Assembly (NCBI GenBank): GCA_001931535.1
Contig: CP016211.1
Span: forward strand, 958,501-1,022,500
Direction: 5' to 3'
Source: Minicystis rosea
GTDB taxonomy: Bacteria; Myxococcota_A; Polyangia; Polyangiales; Polyangiaceae
DNA length: 64,000 nt
The notes under the pieces are model-generated. The model worked only from the letters and a program-made list of their open reading frames with translations, was not told where the DNA came from and did no database searches. Each line of letters opens with the position of its first letter. Positions within the stretch are counted from its first letter, which is position 1. The position numbers and the translations under genes are program-made. This document shows, piece after piece, positions 48,488-58,900 of the stretch.

Positions 48488-50131
48488 ATGAACCTGGAAC
48501 CGATCGTCGAAACCCTCCTCCGTCGCAAGAAGGCTCCTCCCGCCGGCCTGCGCGAGCCGCCGGTGCTCTCGGGAGCGCTCCCGGTGGTCGGACATACCGT
48601 GGAGTTCGTCCGGTCCACGATTGGCCTCCTCTCCCGGGCGCAGCGCGAGCTGGGGGAGGTGGCCGCCATCGAGATCGTGGGCAAACGCATGGTCGCCGTC
48701 TTCGGCCCCGACGCCCACGAGGCCGTCTTCCGCGCGCCCGACAGCCAGCTCAACCCCTCCGAGGCCTACAAGATCATGACACCGATCTTCGGCAAGGACG
48801 TCGTTTACGACGCCCCGCCGGAGCGGATGAACGAGCAGCTCAAGATGCTGCTCCCCGCCCTCAAAGATCGGCGCATGCGCACCTACGGCGAAATCGTCGT
48901 CTCCGAGGTGGAGCAGAGCATCGCCGGCTGGGGCGACTCCGGCGAGATCGATCTCGTGGAGTATTGCCGCGTCCTCACCAACTACACCTCCAGCCATTGC
49001 CTCCTCGGCCGCGAGTTCCGCAAAGGCATGACCGAGGAGTTCGCGGCCGTGTATCACTCGCTCGAGCGCGGCGTCACGCCGATCGCCTACCTCAACGCGC
49101 ACCTGCCTCTGCCCTCGTTCCGTGAGCGCGATCGCGCCCGCGCCCGTCTCGAGCAGATGGTCACGCAGATCATCCAGGAGCGCCGCCGCGCCGGTCGCGA
49201 AGGCGAGGACTTCCTGCAAACGCTCATGGACGCCAAGTACAAGTCGGGCGCTCCGCTCACCGAGCACGAGATCACGGGCATGCTGGTGGCGGCCATGTTC
49301 GCCGGTCACCACACGAGCTCGGTGACGACGGCTTGGGCCATCATCGAGCTGTGCAATCATCCGCAGTATCTCCGCCGCGTCGTGGAGGAGCTCGACAATG
49401 CCTTTGCCGGCGGAGAGGAGGTGGGCTTTGCCTCGCTCCGCAACATCCCGCACACGGAGCGCACCGTGCTCGAGGTCCTCCGCCTCCACCCGCCGCTCTT
49501 CATGCTGGTGCGCGTGGCCATGGAGGATTTCACCTACAAGGGCTTTTTCATCCCCAAAGGCACCTGGGTGCTGACGTCGCCCACCGTGGCGCATCAGATC
49601 CCCGCTGTCTTCCGCAACCCCGAGTCGTTCGACCCCGATCGCTTCGCGCCCGGTCGCGACGAGGACAAGCGCGATTTCGCCTACATCCCCTTCGGCGGTG
49701 GTCGCCACAAGTGCATGGGCAACGCCTTCGCGCTCCTGCAGATCAAGGCCATCCTCGCCATCTTGCTCCGTCGCTACGAGCTCGAGCTGGTCAATCCGCA
49801 CGTCCCGTCGGACTTCCACGGTCTGGTGGTCGGCCCCAAGGAGCCTTGTCGCATTCGCTACCGCCGGCGCAAGGCGGTCTCCGCCGGCGCGCGCCCGGTC
49901 GCGGCTGCCGCCGTGGCCGCGGCCCCGGAGAAGCGATATCGCGTCAGCGTCGATCTCGATCTCTGCCAGGGACACGCCGCCTGCGTGGGAGAGGCGCCCG
50001 AGGTCTTCCGCGTCGACGGGCTCGGCAAAGTGCGTGTCATCGATACCACGCCGGACGCGAGCCTCTCCGCGAAGGTGGAGAAGGCGGCGCAGTTCTGCCC
50101 GACGAAGACGATCAAGATCGAGGCGATTTGA
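48488..50131 (+). CDS. cyp51: Sterol 14-alpha-demethylase CYP51 fused to a 3Fe-4S ferredoxin
   Basis: A 547-residue fusion. Residues about 1-460 form a P450 with the CYP51 I-helix signature MFAGHHTSSVTTAW, ExxR motif LEVLRLHP and haem loop FGGGRHKCMG (thiolate Cys). An Ala-rich linker (GARPVAAAAVAAAPEK) leads to a ferredoxin domain of about 65 residues with CQGHAAC...FCP, the 3Fe-4S pattern. CYP51 removes the 14-alpha methyl group of lanosterol-like sterols. A CYP51-ferredoxin fusion was described in Methylococcus capsulatus; here the electron donor is thus built in. The gene follows the cyclase by 43 bases and completes the operon; a strong terminator follows. Confidence 0.93.
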   Translation: MNLEPIVETLLRRKKAPPAGLREPPVLSGALPVVGHTVEFVRSTIGLLSRAQRELGEVAAIEIVGKRMVAVFGPDAHEAVFRAPDSQLNPSEAYKIMTPIFGKDVVYDAPPERMNEQLKMLLPALKDRRMRTYGEIVVSEVEQSIAGWGDSGEIDLVEYCRVLTNYTSSHCLLGREFRKGMTEEFAAVYHSLERGVTPIAYLNAHLPLPSFRERDRARARLEQMVTQIIQERRRAGREGEDFLQTLMDAKYKSGAPLTEHEITGMLVAAMFAGHHTSSVTTAWAIIELCNHPQYLRRVVEELDNAFAGGEEVGFASLRNIPHTERTVLEVLRLHPPLFMLVRVAMEDFTYKGFFIPKGTWVLTSPTVAHQIPAVFRNPESFDPDRFAPGRDEDKRDFAYIPFGGGRHKCMGNAFALLQIKAILAILLRRYELELVNPHVPSDFHGLVVGPKEPCRIRYRRRKAVSAGARPVAAAAVAAAPEKRYRVSVDLDLCQGHAACVGEAPEVFRVDGLGKVRVIDTTPDASLSAKVEKAAQFCPTKTIKIEAI

Positions 50132-50137
50132 GGGCGT

Positions 50138-50172
50138 GACCGAAGAAGCCGCGTGGAGTGGCTTCTTCGGTC
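50138..50172. terminator. Strong hairpin terminator
   Basis: GACCGAAGAAGCC (50138-50150) pairs perfectly with GGCTTCTTCGGTC (50160-50172), a 13-bp stem and 9-base loop, seven bases after the cyp51 stop. It ends 18 bases before the end of the convergent lipoprotein gene, so it can stop both transcripts. Confidence 0.85.
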
Positions 50173-50189
50173 CCCCAGGCTCGTTCACG

Positions 50190-50672
50190 TCAGGCGTGGG
50201 GGTTGCTGCACCCCGGCCGCGTGCACGCGAATCCGCGGCAGGTCGGCTGGATGCACGAGCCGCCCGGCCCGCACTGCGCGCTCGACGTACACCCGATGTG
50301 CAGCGTGCTCAGGTTGCCGACACACCACTTGGCGCAATCGGTGTTGACGGCGCACGCCTTCCCCACGTCCGGGCCGTCGCCGCAGGCGAGCGCACAATCC
50401 GCGTTGGTGCTGCAGCCTTGGAGATAGCTGGGGCCGCCGTTGCAATAGAGCGGGCAATCGCTGCTCGTTTGGCAGCCTTGGCCGGCCGCGGGGCCGGCGC
50501 TGCACACGTAATGCGTCTCGGCCTGCTCCGCTTGGGCGACGGCGTCGTCGTCGTTCTGGTTCGTGTCTGCGATGGTGTCTTCCGCGCTCGAGTCGTCCAC
50601 GCGCCCGCACGCGGAGGACAGAAGGCAGAGAGCAGCGAATCCTGAGCACACGGCGATGAGGTGATGGCGCAT
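50190..50672 (-). CDS. Cysteine-rich lipoprotein
   Basis: A 160-residue protein with signal and lipobox (AALCLLSSAC), an acidic linker (DDSSAEDTIADTNQND) and a region with about 20 cysteines in repeated GC-x4-DC-x3-C units (GCQTSSDCPLYC, GCSTNADCALAC, ACAVNTDCAKWC, GCTSSAQCGPGGSC). Related in style to the lipoprotein at 37973-38584. Function unknown; probably cell-surface. Confidence 0.82.
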   Translation of the reverse strand: MRHHLIAVCSGFAALCLLSSACGRVDDSSAEDTIADTNQNDDDAVAQAEQAETHYVCSAGPAAGQGCQTSSDCPLYCNGGPSYLQGCSTNADCALACGDGPDVGKACAVNTDCAKWCVGNLSTLHIGCTSSAQCGPGGSCIQPTCRGFACTRPGCSNPHA

Positions 50673-50979
50673 GACGATCTCCGTAGTGTGGTGATCGGAC
50701 CGCTCGTTCGTGGCGGTCCTCGACGGAGCCCCTTAGCAGCGCTCGTTCCAACGCTGTTTCCGAGGAGAAGTCATGTTGCCGTACCGCGCGGGAGGTACGG
50801 TTTGGGCGCGTTCGCTACAAGTTGTCCGGACCTTGCACAAGCCACACTGCCTCACCCGCGAGTCGCAGGGCCTTTGCACCGGGGCGCCGAGCCGAGCTCG
50901 CGAAGGGTGATGTCGGTGTCCGAGACGTGTCGAGATGCGCGAGGCGATGCGGAGAGAAGGCTCGCGCGCACGTCGTGCT
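50673..50979. other. Intergenic stretch without a gene
   Basis: 307 bases between two minus-strand lipoprotein genes. No coding sequence, repeat or clear hairpin seen; the promoter of the downstream gene must be here. Confidence 0.4.
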
Positions 50980-51918
50980 TCAAGGCTTGGAGGCCGGCGC
51001 GGGAGGCTCGGGAGGGGGCATCAATTTCAGGGGGATGACGATGGTGGCATGGCCGCCTTCGGGCGGAGAGAAGCGCGCCTTCGAGAGCACCGACGCGGCG
51101 CACGCAACGAGCTCCGGGCCGAGGCCTTGGACGCTGCCGGGCTCGACGCCGACGACTTCACCGTTCGCGCCGACCCAGCCCGTGAGGCGGACCGAGCCGC
51201 TCGTCTTCGGATCGGCCTGGAGAGCGGCGTTGTAGCAGCGGCGAAAGCCCGGCCCCATGTCGCGGACCACCTCGGCGGCGTTGGCGATGGCGCCGCCGGT
51301 GAAGGGCGTGGCCTCCGTGATGGTGTGCTGTGGATCGAGGCGCGCCGAGAGCGCCGCGACGCGCGTCGCGGCTCCCGTGTCACGCCGATCGACGTGGCGG
51401 AGGAGCACGGAGAGCGCGCCGCGCCGGAGATTCGAAGGCACGGCCTCGTTCTCGGCGAGCGAGAAGGCATGGGCGACGACCGCCGGACCGCCGAGGGCGT
51501 GCATCGCCTCGATGATGCGCGCGAGGATCCCGTCTCGCTCGCCGTCGAGCTTTGCCTCGAGCAGCGCGGGTGCGGTGCCCGGTGGCGTGCTCGCTTGCAG
51601 CCGCGCGCGCATCGCTTCGCGAAAGCCGGCCGACATGACCGTCTGTGCGAGGGTCGCGAGGCGCGTCGCGGCGTCACGGCGCGTGCCCTCGTCCCCGAGG
51701 GCCGCGATGGCCGTGGCCGCATCCTTGATGCGGAGGTTGTCCACCGAGAGCGACGCGAGCAGCTCCGCAGCTTGGGACGGCGACATGACCGGCGCACGCG
51801 GGCTCACGGTGGCCGGTGTCTGCGCGGGCGGCGCTTCGTCCGCGCACCCGCCGAGCACGGAGGCGATCAAGGTACCGGCGAACGGAAGGGCGATGGATCG
51901 CGCGCGAGGAGTGCTCAC
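50980..51918 (-). CDS. Lipoprotein with AgmX/PglI-type C-terminal domain
   Basis: A 312-residue protein. Signal with lipobox (FAGTLIASVLGGC), Thr/Pro-rich linker, a helical middle region (AAELLASLSVDNLRIKDAAT through ALSVLLRHVDRR) that looks like HEAT-type helices, and a C-terminal domain of about 90 residues. That domain (MGPGFRRCYNAALQADPKTS, WVGANGEVVGVE, KARFSPPEGGHATIVIPLKL) matches the AgmX/PglI-type C-terminal fold common in myxobacterial motility and envelope proteins and related to TonB-like folds. No operon partner is evident. Confidence 0.8.
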   Translation of the reverse strand: MSTPRARSIALPFAGTLIASVLGGCADEAPPAQTPATVSPRAPVMSPSQAAELLASLSVDNLRIKDAATAIAALGDEGTRRDAATRLATLAQTVMSAGFREAMRARLQASTPPGTAPALLEAKLDGERDGILARIIEAMHALGGPAVVAHAFSLAENEAVPSNLRRGALSVLLRHVDRRDTGAATRVAALSARLDPQHTITEATPFTGGAIANAAEVVRDMGPGFRRCYNAALQADPKTSGSVRLTGWVGANGEVVGVEPGSVQGLGPELVACAASVLSKARFSPPEGGHATIVIPLKLMPPPEPPAPASKP

Positions 51919-52007
51919 GGGAGCACCGTATCATCGGTCCTCTCTCGACCTGACGCGCATCCGCGGCGCGGCGAGGGACCACGATGCGCATCGCCGGCGC
52001 GCGAGCT

Positions 52008-52610
52008 TCACGTGCTCGCGTGCTTGGTCGGTCGCGCGCGCGTGGACGTTTTGGCCGGCTTCGTGGCCTTCGCGGAGCGCGTGCTTTCTGCGGCCTTGGT
52101 GGTGCGCGTGGGCTTGGCAGCACGCGCGGGCTTGGGGGCGCCCGCGAGCTTCGTGGGCCGCGCGGTCAGATCCACGAGGCGGGAGAGCTCCGCGCCGAGC
52201 GCGTCGACCTTGCCGGCGCCGAGCTGCTCGTGGACGTACGTCTGGGCCTGCTCCCACAGCGGGAATGCCGACGCGATGGTGCGCTCGCCCTGGCGGGTGA
52301 GGACGACGATGCGGACGCGGGCGTCGTCGGGGGCGCGCGCGACCCGGACCATGCCGGCTCGCTCGAGCGGCACGAGGTTACGCGTGAGCGTCGTGCGCTC
52401 CATGACGAGGCCGGCCGCGAGCGTGCCGATGGGCACGCCGTCGTCGCCGTGCATCGCGATGGCCACGAGCAGCGAGAGCTGGGAGGCCTGGAGCCCGAGA
52501 GGCCGGAGGCTCTCGTCGTAGAGGCGCGTCACCGCGCGCGATGCGCGACGCACGCGCACGCACGCGCATTGGGTCGCGATCACGAGGGCCGCGTGAGTGA
52601 AGTCCACCAC
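52008..52610 (-). CDS. MarR-family regulator with basic Ala/Lys/Thr-rich tail
   Basis: About 200 residues from GTG at 52610 (a second GTG follows at 52607). The winged-helix core is typical of MarR: LRPLGLQASQLSLLVAIAM, IGTLAAGLVMERTTLTRNLV, RAGMVRVARAPDDARVRIVV. The last about 55 residues (AGAPKPARAAKPTRTTKAAE and on) are basic and Ala/Pro/Thr-rich, like histone-H1 tails, which is unusual for MarR. A palindromic site lies immediately upstream of the start, so autorepression is likely. It is divergent from the lipid-synthase operon, which has two more copies of the site. Confidence 0.9.
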   Translation of the reverse strand: MVDFTHAALVIATQCACVRVRRASRAVTRLYDESLRPLGLQASQLSLLVAIAMHGDDGVPIGTLAAGLVMERTTLTRNLVPLERAGMVRVARAPDDARVRIVVLTRQGERTIASAFPLWEQAQTYVHEQLGAGKVDALGAELSRLVDLTARPTKLAGAPKPARAAKPTRTTKAAESTRSAKATKPAKTSTRARPTKHAST

Positions 52611-52614
52611 GAGC

Positions 52615-52626
52615 GTGTATCTACAC
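52615..52626. promoter_or_regulatory. MarR operator candidate 1
   Basis: GTGTATCTACAC, a near-perfect palindrome directly before the MarR start codon; one of three related sites (GTGTA-N2-TACAC). Confidence 0.7.
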
Positions 52627-52667
52627 CGATGCGCAGGGATCGGCAAATCCCGGCGTCCATTCGTTGC

Positions 52668-52695
52668 TTGACATACGTTCAGGTGTAGATACACA
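52668..52695 (+). promoter_or_regulatory. Promoter candidate for the lipid-synthase operon
   Basis: TTGACA (52668-52673) and TACACA (52690-52695) with a 16-base spacer, read toward the megasynthase. The -10 half is covered by the operator at 52683, so MarR binding would block the polymerase. The 360-base gap 52611-52970 shows no gene. Confidence 0.6.
52683..52694. promoter_or_regulatory. MarR operator candidate 2
   Basis: GTGTAGATACAC, overlapping the -10 of the predicted promoter; the exact reverse complement of the site at 52615. Confidence 0.7.
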
Positions 52696-52840
52696 TGTCC
52701 GGCCTGGGAGACGCCTCGCCTGCAAGACGGGGTGCCTCCAGGGCACCTTTGCGGCTCGCGGTGTGCGCGTGAGGCCGGGTGGTGGAGGTGTGTCGCCGGC
52801 GCGCGGCACCGGCGGCGCTCCATCTCTCATGCGCGATTAG

Positions 52841-52852
52841 GTGTAGCTACAC
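52841..52852. promoter_or_regulatory. MarR operator candidate 3
   Basis: GTGTAGCTACAC, a perfect 12-base palindrome 118 bases before the megasynthase start codon. Confidence 0.7.
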
Positions 52853-52970
52853 TCATTTGACGATCCGAACGGCGCGGCGGGGGGCCGCACGACGCGCCGG
52901 CGCATCGACATGCATGTGGCGGTGATCGGCGGGCGCGGGCGCGCGCGATCGGACCGCGTGGAGAGGATCC

Positions 52971-55900
52971 ATGGGCGCGTTCTTCGTCGTTCCGTACTGC
53001 GTGAAGTTCGAGGACAGCATGGCGTACGGGACCCATCACTACCTCACGAACTTCCGCTTCCAGTGCATCGCGCGCGAGACGCTCTACTTCGCCGAAGCGG
53101 CGGACGGCACGCTCCCGCACGAGGAAGATCGCGCGGCGATCCGGCTTTTGACCACCGAGGGCTACAGCCGAAACCTGGCGCCCGTGCGCGTGGGCGAGCG
53201 CGTCGCGATCTTCATGACCCTCGGGGCCGTGACCCGCTCGAGCGCGTACGGATACTTCCGCACGGTGCGCTTCGACGGCGAGCCCGTCGCGTGCGGTTAT
53301 CAGCGCATCGTCAGCGTCTCCGCGACGAGCGACGAGCTGGCGCCGCTGCCCCGATCGGTGACGATGCACGTCGGGGCCCTCGACGAGCGCTTGCCGCATT
53401 CGCGCTTCGTCGAGCTCGTCCAGCGCGGCGGATCGGCGCTGCGCGAGCTCTTCCCCGAGCGGCTCGTACAGCATGCCGTCGAGAACGCGCGGGCGCCGTT
53501 GCACGCGTCGCGGCCGCATCACGTGCAGTGGGAGGTCGCGGAGGAGGCTCCGAGAGAGGAGCCGGCGCGTGACGGCGCTGCGAAGGTCGCGTTGCTGCTT
53601 CCCGGGCAGGGATCGTTCGACTTGGGGCTCTTGCGCGCTCTTCATGCGCGCTTCGCGGTGGCGCGCCAAGCCGTCGCGGAGGCGGAGCCGGCGGCGCGCG
53701 AGCTCCTCGGTGCGTCGCTCGCGGCGCTGATGGTGGACGACGAGGCGCAGGCGCGGGCCGCGCTCGAGGCGTGCGTCGATCTCGATCAGCTCGGCATCCT
53801 GGTGCAGGGCTACGTCGCGGCCATGCTGCTGCGAACGGCGGGGCTCGCGGCGGACATCGTCGCGGGGCACAGCTTCGGGGAGATCGCGGCGCTCACGGCG
53901 GCGGGGGCGTGGTCCTTCGCGACGGGGGCCGAGATCGTGTGCCGGCGGGTGCTCGCGCTGCGCGGCGCGCCTCCCGGGCGCATGCTCGCGGTGCACCTCG
54001 ATGTGGACCGCCTGCGCGACGAGATCCGTGCGCTGCGCCGGGACGACGTGCACGTCGCGGTGCTCAATGCAGCGGATCAGAGCGTCGCTGCGGGGACGGC
54101 GGAGGGCATTGCCGCGTTGGAGGAGCGGCTCGCGCGCTCGGGCATGCGCGCGACGATGCTGGCGAGCCGCTACGCGTTCCATTCGCCGCTGCTCGCGCCG
54201 GCGGTCGGTCCCTTTGCGAGCGCGCTCGCGAACGCCGTTGCGGGAGCGACCTCGACGGCGACGTATTCGCCGATCGATCGCGTGTACTACGGCGCAGGCC
54301 CGCTCGGACCCGCGCGGCTCTTGCCGATGCATCTCGTGACGCCGCTCGATTTCGGAGCGGCCGTGCGCGCGCTGTACGAGGCGGGGTGTCGCACGTTCGT
54401 GGAGTGCGGTGGCGGCAGCACGCTGGCCGCGCTCGTGCGGCGCAACTTGCCGAGAGAGCCTGTCGTGCGGGTGCTCTCGACGTTCCGTGCGGGAGGGGAC
54501 GTCGTGGCCGAGCTCCGTCGTGCGGCCGAGGCGCTGCACGACGTGGGATGCGCGCAAGAGAAGGTCGCGGCGCTCGCGAGCGAGGGCATGGAGGTCTCCT
54601 CGGCGGGAACACGGGCCGTGGAGGCGCGTGACGTCGCAGCTGTCGATGCTCCGCGCGCGGGAGCTGCCGCGACGGAGGCGATCGCGATCGTCGGCATGGG
54701 CGCGGTGCTGCCGGGGGCTGGAGGCGTCGATGCGTACCTCGCGCAGATGCTGGCCGGAACGAGCGGGATCGTCGATCGCGGCGAGCGGAGCCCGGATCTC
54801 GCGATCGATTTTCTGAACCCCGATCGCGTGCCCGACAAGACGTACAGCCTCTTGATCGGCGCGGTCGACACGCTCGGTCCGTTCGCCGAGCGCACGGGGT
54901 ACGATCCGCAGACCTTCGAGCGGCTGCCCAAGACGGCGCGGATGCTGGCGTGCGCGCTGGCCGAGGCCCGATCGAACGCTGCGGTTCTGCGCGAAGGAGC
55001 GCCGCGGCGGATCGCGTGCATCCTCGGGTCCACCGCGGATGGATCGATCGAACACGACGACGCGACGTTGCTGCTCGGCGTCGAGCGGGTGCTCGCCGAT
55101 GTCGATGCAGACGCGCGGGCGGCAGTGATCGAGGCGCTCGCGGACGAGCTCGGGCTCGACGGCGCGCGGCGCGCAGCGTGTCGCGGGCATGTCGAGCCGC
55201 TCGCCGGTGTGGTGCGCGACGTCGTGCGCGAGGACGTGCACACGGTGATCGTCGATGCGGCGTGCGCCTCGTCGATGCACGCGGTGCACCTCGGCGCGGC
55301 GCTCTTGCGTCGCGGGCTCGCCGACGTGGTGATTGCCGGGGGCGCCTATCAGCCCGGCCCGTCGAATGCGTGCCAGTTCTCGCAGTTCGGTGGGCTGTCC
55401 GCGACGGGGAGCCGTCCGTTCGATGCATCGGCCGACGGCGTGGTCTTCGGCGAGGGCGCTGCCGTCGTGGTGCTCGAGCGGCTTTCCGACGCGAGCGCGC
55501 GCGGCGATCGCGTGGATGCCGTGCTCTTGGGCAGCGCGCTTTCGAGCGACGGGCCGAGCCCCTCGGTGACGGTGCCGCAGAGCCGCGGGCAGAGCCTGGC
55601 GATGCGACGTGCTTATGCGCGCGCGGGCATCGCGCCGCGGGCCGTGCAGTACGTCGAGGCCCATGCCACGGCGACGCCCGTCGGCGATGCGACCGAGCAT
55701 CGGGCGCTCGAAGAGGTCTTTGCCGCAGACGCCGAGGCGCCGCGCATCGCGCTCGGGAGCGTGAAGTCGCTGCTCGGGCACACCGGCTGGACGGCGGGGG
55801 TCGCGTCGCTGATCAAGGTCGTGCTCGCGATGCGCGAGCGCACGTTGTTCCCGCAGTTCGGGTTCGCGTCGCCGAATGCGCGCATCGATCTCTCGCGCTC

Positions 55901-58900
55901 GCCGTTCGTCATCCCGAAGGTGGCCACGCCGTGGATCACGACGGACGCGGGCCCGCGGCGCGCTGGGCTCGACAGCTTCGGCTTCGGCGGCGCCAATGCG
56001 CACCTGGTCGTCGCGGAGTCGATGCCTGGGCCGCATGCTCCGCGGCCGCGCTCGAAGGAGGCGCATCGCCCATTGTGCGTCGTTGGGATGGGGGCCGTGT
56101 TTCCGGGGGCGGGGGGCGCGCCCGCGGATGCGCCCACGGACGAGCTCGTGTTCGACGAACGCGCGCTCCGGCTGCCGTCTCGCGCGCCCGTTCTTCCGGA
56201 CGCGCTCGAGGCCATGGATCCGACGCAGCGGCTCGCGGCGATGGCCGCGGAGCGCGCGCTCTCGGGGCTGCCCGTTCGCGAGCTCGGCGATCGCATCGGT
56301 GTCGTCATCGGCCACGAGGGGAAGACACGCCGCGGTGCCCGTGTGAACGAGCGGATCTTCGCCGATCGGGTGGCGCGAGCCCTTCGTGCGCGGGGCGTCG
56401 CGCCCGCGCTCGTGACCGCGACGGTCGATGCGCTTCGTGCCGGTGCGGTCGCGTCGGGGCCGTACACGCAGCCCGGCAACATGCCCAACATCATCGCGGG
56501 GCGCGTCGCCAACGCATTCGGTCTGCGTGGGCCGAACTTCGTCGTCGACACCTCCGCGCGCTCCTTGCTCGATGCGCTCGCGATGGCGGACCTCGTGCTC
56601 GACGAGGACTGCGACGTCGTGCTCGCGGGAGCCGTCAACGCGTTCACCGACGAGGTCGCGAGGGGCGCCTCGGCGACCGACGATCCGCGTCCGCTCGGCG
56701 AAGCGGCGCTGCTCGTTGCGGTGTGCACCGAGGAGACCGCGGCACGCAATGCGTGGCCGGTGCTCGCGCGCCTCCACGTCGGTGCCGATGCGACGAGCGA
56801 TGCTTCGCCGGCACGTGATGTCCCCATCGGGCGGCCGCGCGCGCGGCTTCGTGGGGCGGAAGGCGCCTTCGAGCTCCATGCGGCGCTCCGCGATGCGCGC
56901 ACGGGCGGCGCTGTGACGGTGCGCTGGCCGTCGGATCCTCGCGCCGTTCGGATCTCGCCGCCGGTGGCTTCGGGCTTCGCGACGGGGACGCCGATCCACA
57001 CGTATGTCCCTACGATCGTGCGCGCGCCTGCGACGGAGCCCGCGACGCGCACGCCGTCGCGGGCCCTCTACATCTGCACCGAGCCTGCGCTGGCTGCCGA
57101 TGTGCGGCGCGCCGCGCCCGCAGGCACGCGTGTCCTCGCGCTCGATGACAGCGGGCGTGGTGAGACCACTGCGATCGACGCGCGCGACGAGGTGCAGCTC
57201 GCCGCATCCTTCAAGGCGTTGGCGCCCGACGACGTCGACGCGGTCGTCGTGCTGACCCGCGCCGGCGATGCTCGCGCGTTCGTCGACGGCGCGCCGAGCT
57301 CGTATCGGACGCCGCTGCGGGCGCTGTTCGGCGCGGCGCGCCGTTACTACGACGCGGTTGCCTCTGGAGAGGTGGCGTTCGCCGCCGTGGTCGTCGGCGG
57401 CGTGGACGCGGCGGCGCGCCTCGCGCCGATCGGCGGTGTGGTCGCCGGGTTTGTGAAGTCGCTGGCCCGCGAGCTGCCACACGGCGATGTGCGGGTCGTC
57501 CACACGGACGCGCGTGAGGTTGCCGCCGCGCTCGGCGCGCTGGCGAATGAATGGCGGCACGCGCGGCCGACCACGCCGGAAGAGGTGGTCGATCGCGGGG
57601 GCGTGCGCCACATCGTGCAGCTCGCTCGCGCGTCGACATCGTCGACACGAAGGGCGGCCCCGCAACTCGGCGCCGAGGCGGTCGTGGTCGTGACGGGCGG
57701 CGCGCGCGGCATCACGGCGCACCTCGTCGAGGGCCTGCTCGAGCGCTTCGGTTGTCGCGCGGTGCTCCTCGGTCGCTCGCGCCTCGAGGACGCGCCGCCG
57801 CGCATGCTCGCGCTCAGCGACACGGATCTCGATGCTTACGAGCGCGACTTCTACGCCGAAGCGCTGCGCGCCGAGCGGGGCGTGAAGATGAGCACCCTCC
57901 GCGAGCGCTACGCTCGAGCTCGCGCGGCGCGCGAGGCCCACCTCGTCCTCGCTCGCCTGCGCGCGCGTGGAGGGATCGTCGACTATCACGCCGTCGACGT
58001 GACGCGCGCCGAGGACGTCGATCGCGCGATCGCCGCGGTCGCAGCCGCATACGGGCGGATCGATCTGATCGTGCACGGCGCCGGCATCCAGGTGTCGAGC
58101 CGGCTCCCCTCGAAATCACTCGAGCTGTTCGAGCGCATCGTCGACACGAAGCTCGCGGGGCTCGGCCACATCCGCCGCGCGCTCGCGCGCCATCTCCCCG
58201 CTGCCCGCCCGCACATCCACCTCGTCACGTCGGCGTTCAGCGTGCTCGGGAACGACGGGCAGCCCGACTACGGTGCAGCCAACGAGGGGCTGAACCGCGC
58301 CGCAGCGTACTTCGCGACCGAGCCGGACGCGGGCTCGTGGTCCAGCATCGCGTGGCTCGGCTGGAACGGTGTCGGCATGACCGCCGGCTCGGAGTACGCC
58401 GTGCTGGGCGCGACGCGCGGGCTTCGAGGCGTCGAGCCGGAAGAAGGGCGGCAGATCTTCCTCGATCTCGTGACCGAGCGACCCGGCGCGGTCCACGTGC
58501 TGCTGAGCGACGCCGAGATCGAGCGCTTCGGTCCCCGCATCGTGTCGAGCGCGGCGCCCCGCACCTGGACGCTCGATCCGCGCGTGGACCGCTGGCTCTC
58601 CGATCACCGCTCGCGCTCGGGCGCGGTCGCGGCCGGCGCGTTCCTCGTCGAGCTCGCCGTGCGGCACACGCTCGCGGCGACGGCGGAGGACGGCTTGCTC
58701 GTCCGCGAGGTTCGCGACGTTCGCTTTCACGAGTTCCTGCGCCTGCCCGACGACGACGCGCGCGACGTGCGCACGGTGACGACCCGTGAAGCGCGGCTCG
58801 AAGGCGGCCGCATCGCGACCACCATCGAGGTTCGCGGCGACTTCGTTCACAAGTCGGGCATGGTGCTTCGCGCCGACGTCGTCTTCGCGACGTGCGTCGT

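Noticed and set aside
52827..58076. Minus-strand open frame of about 1750 codons opposite the megasynthase
   Set aside because: Arg/His-rich shadow of a high-GC gene; no start context or family motif, and it would cover the MarR operator region.
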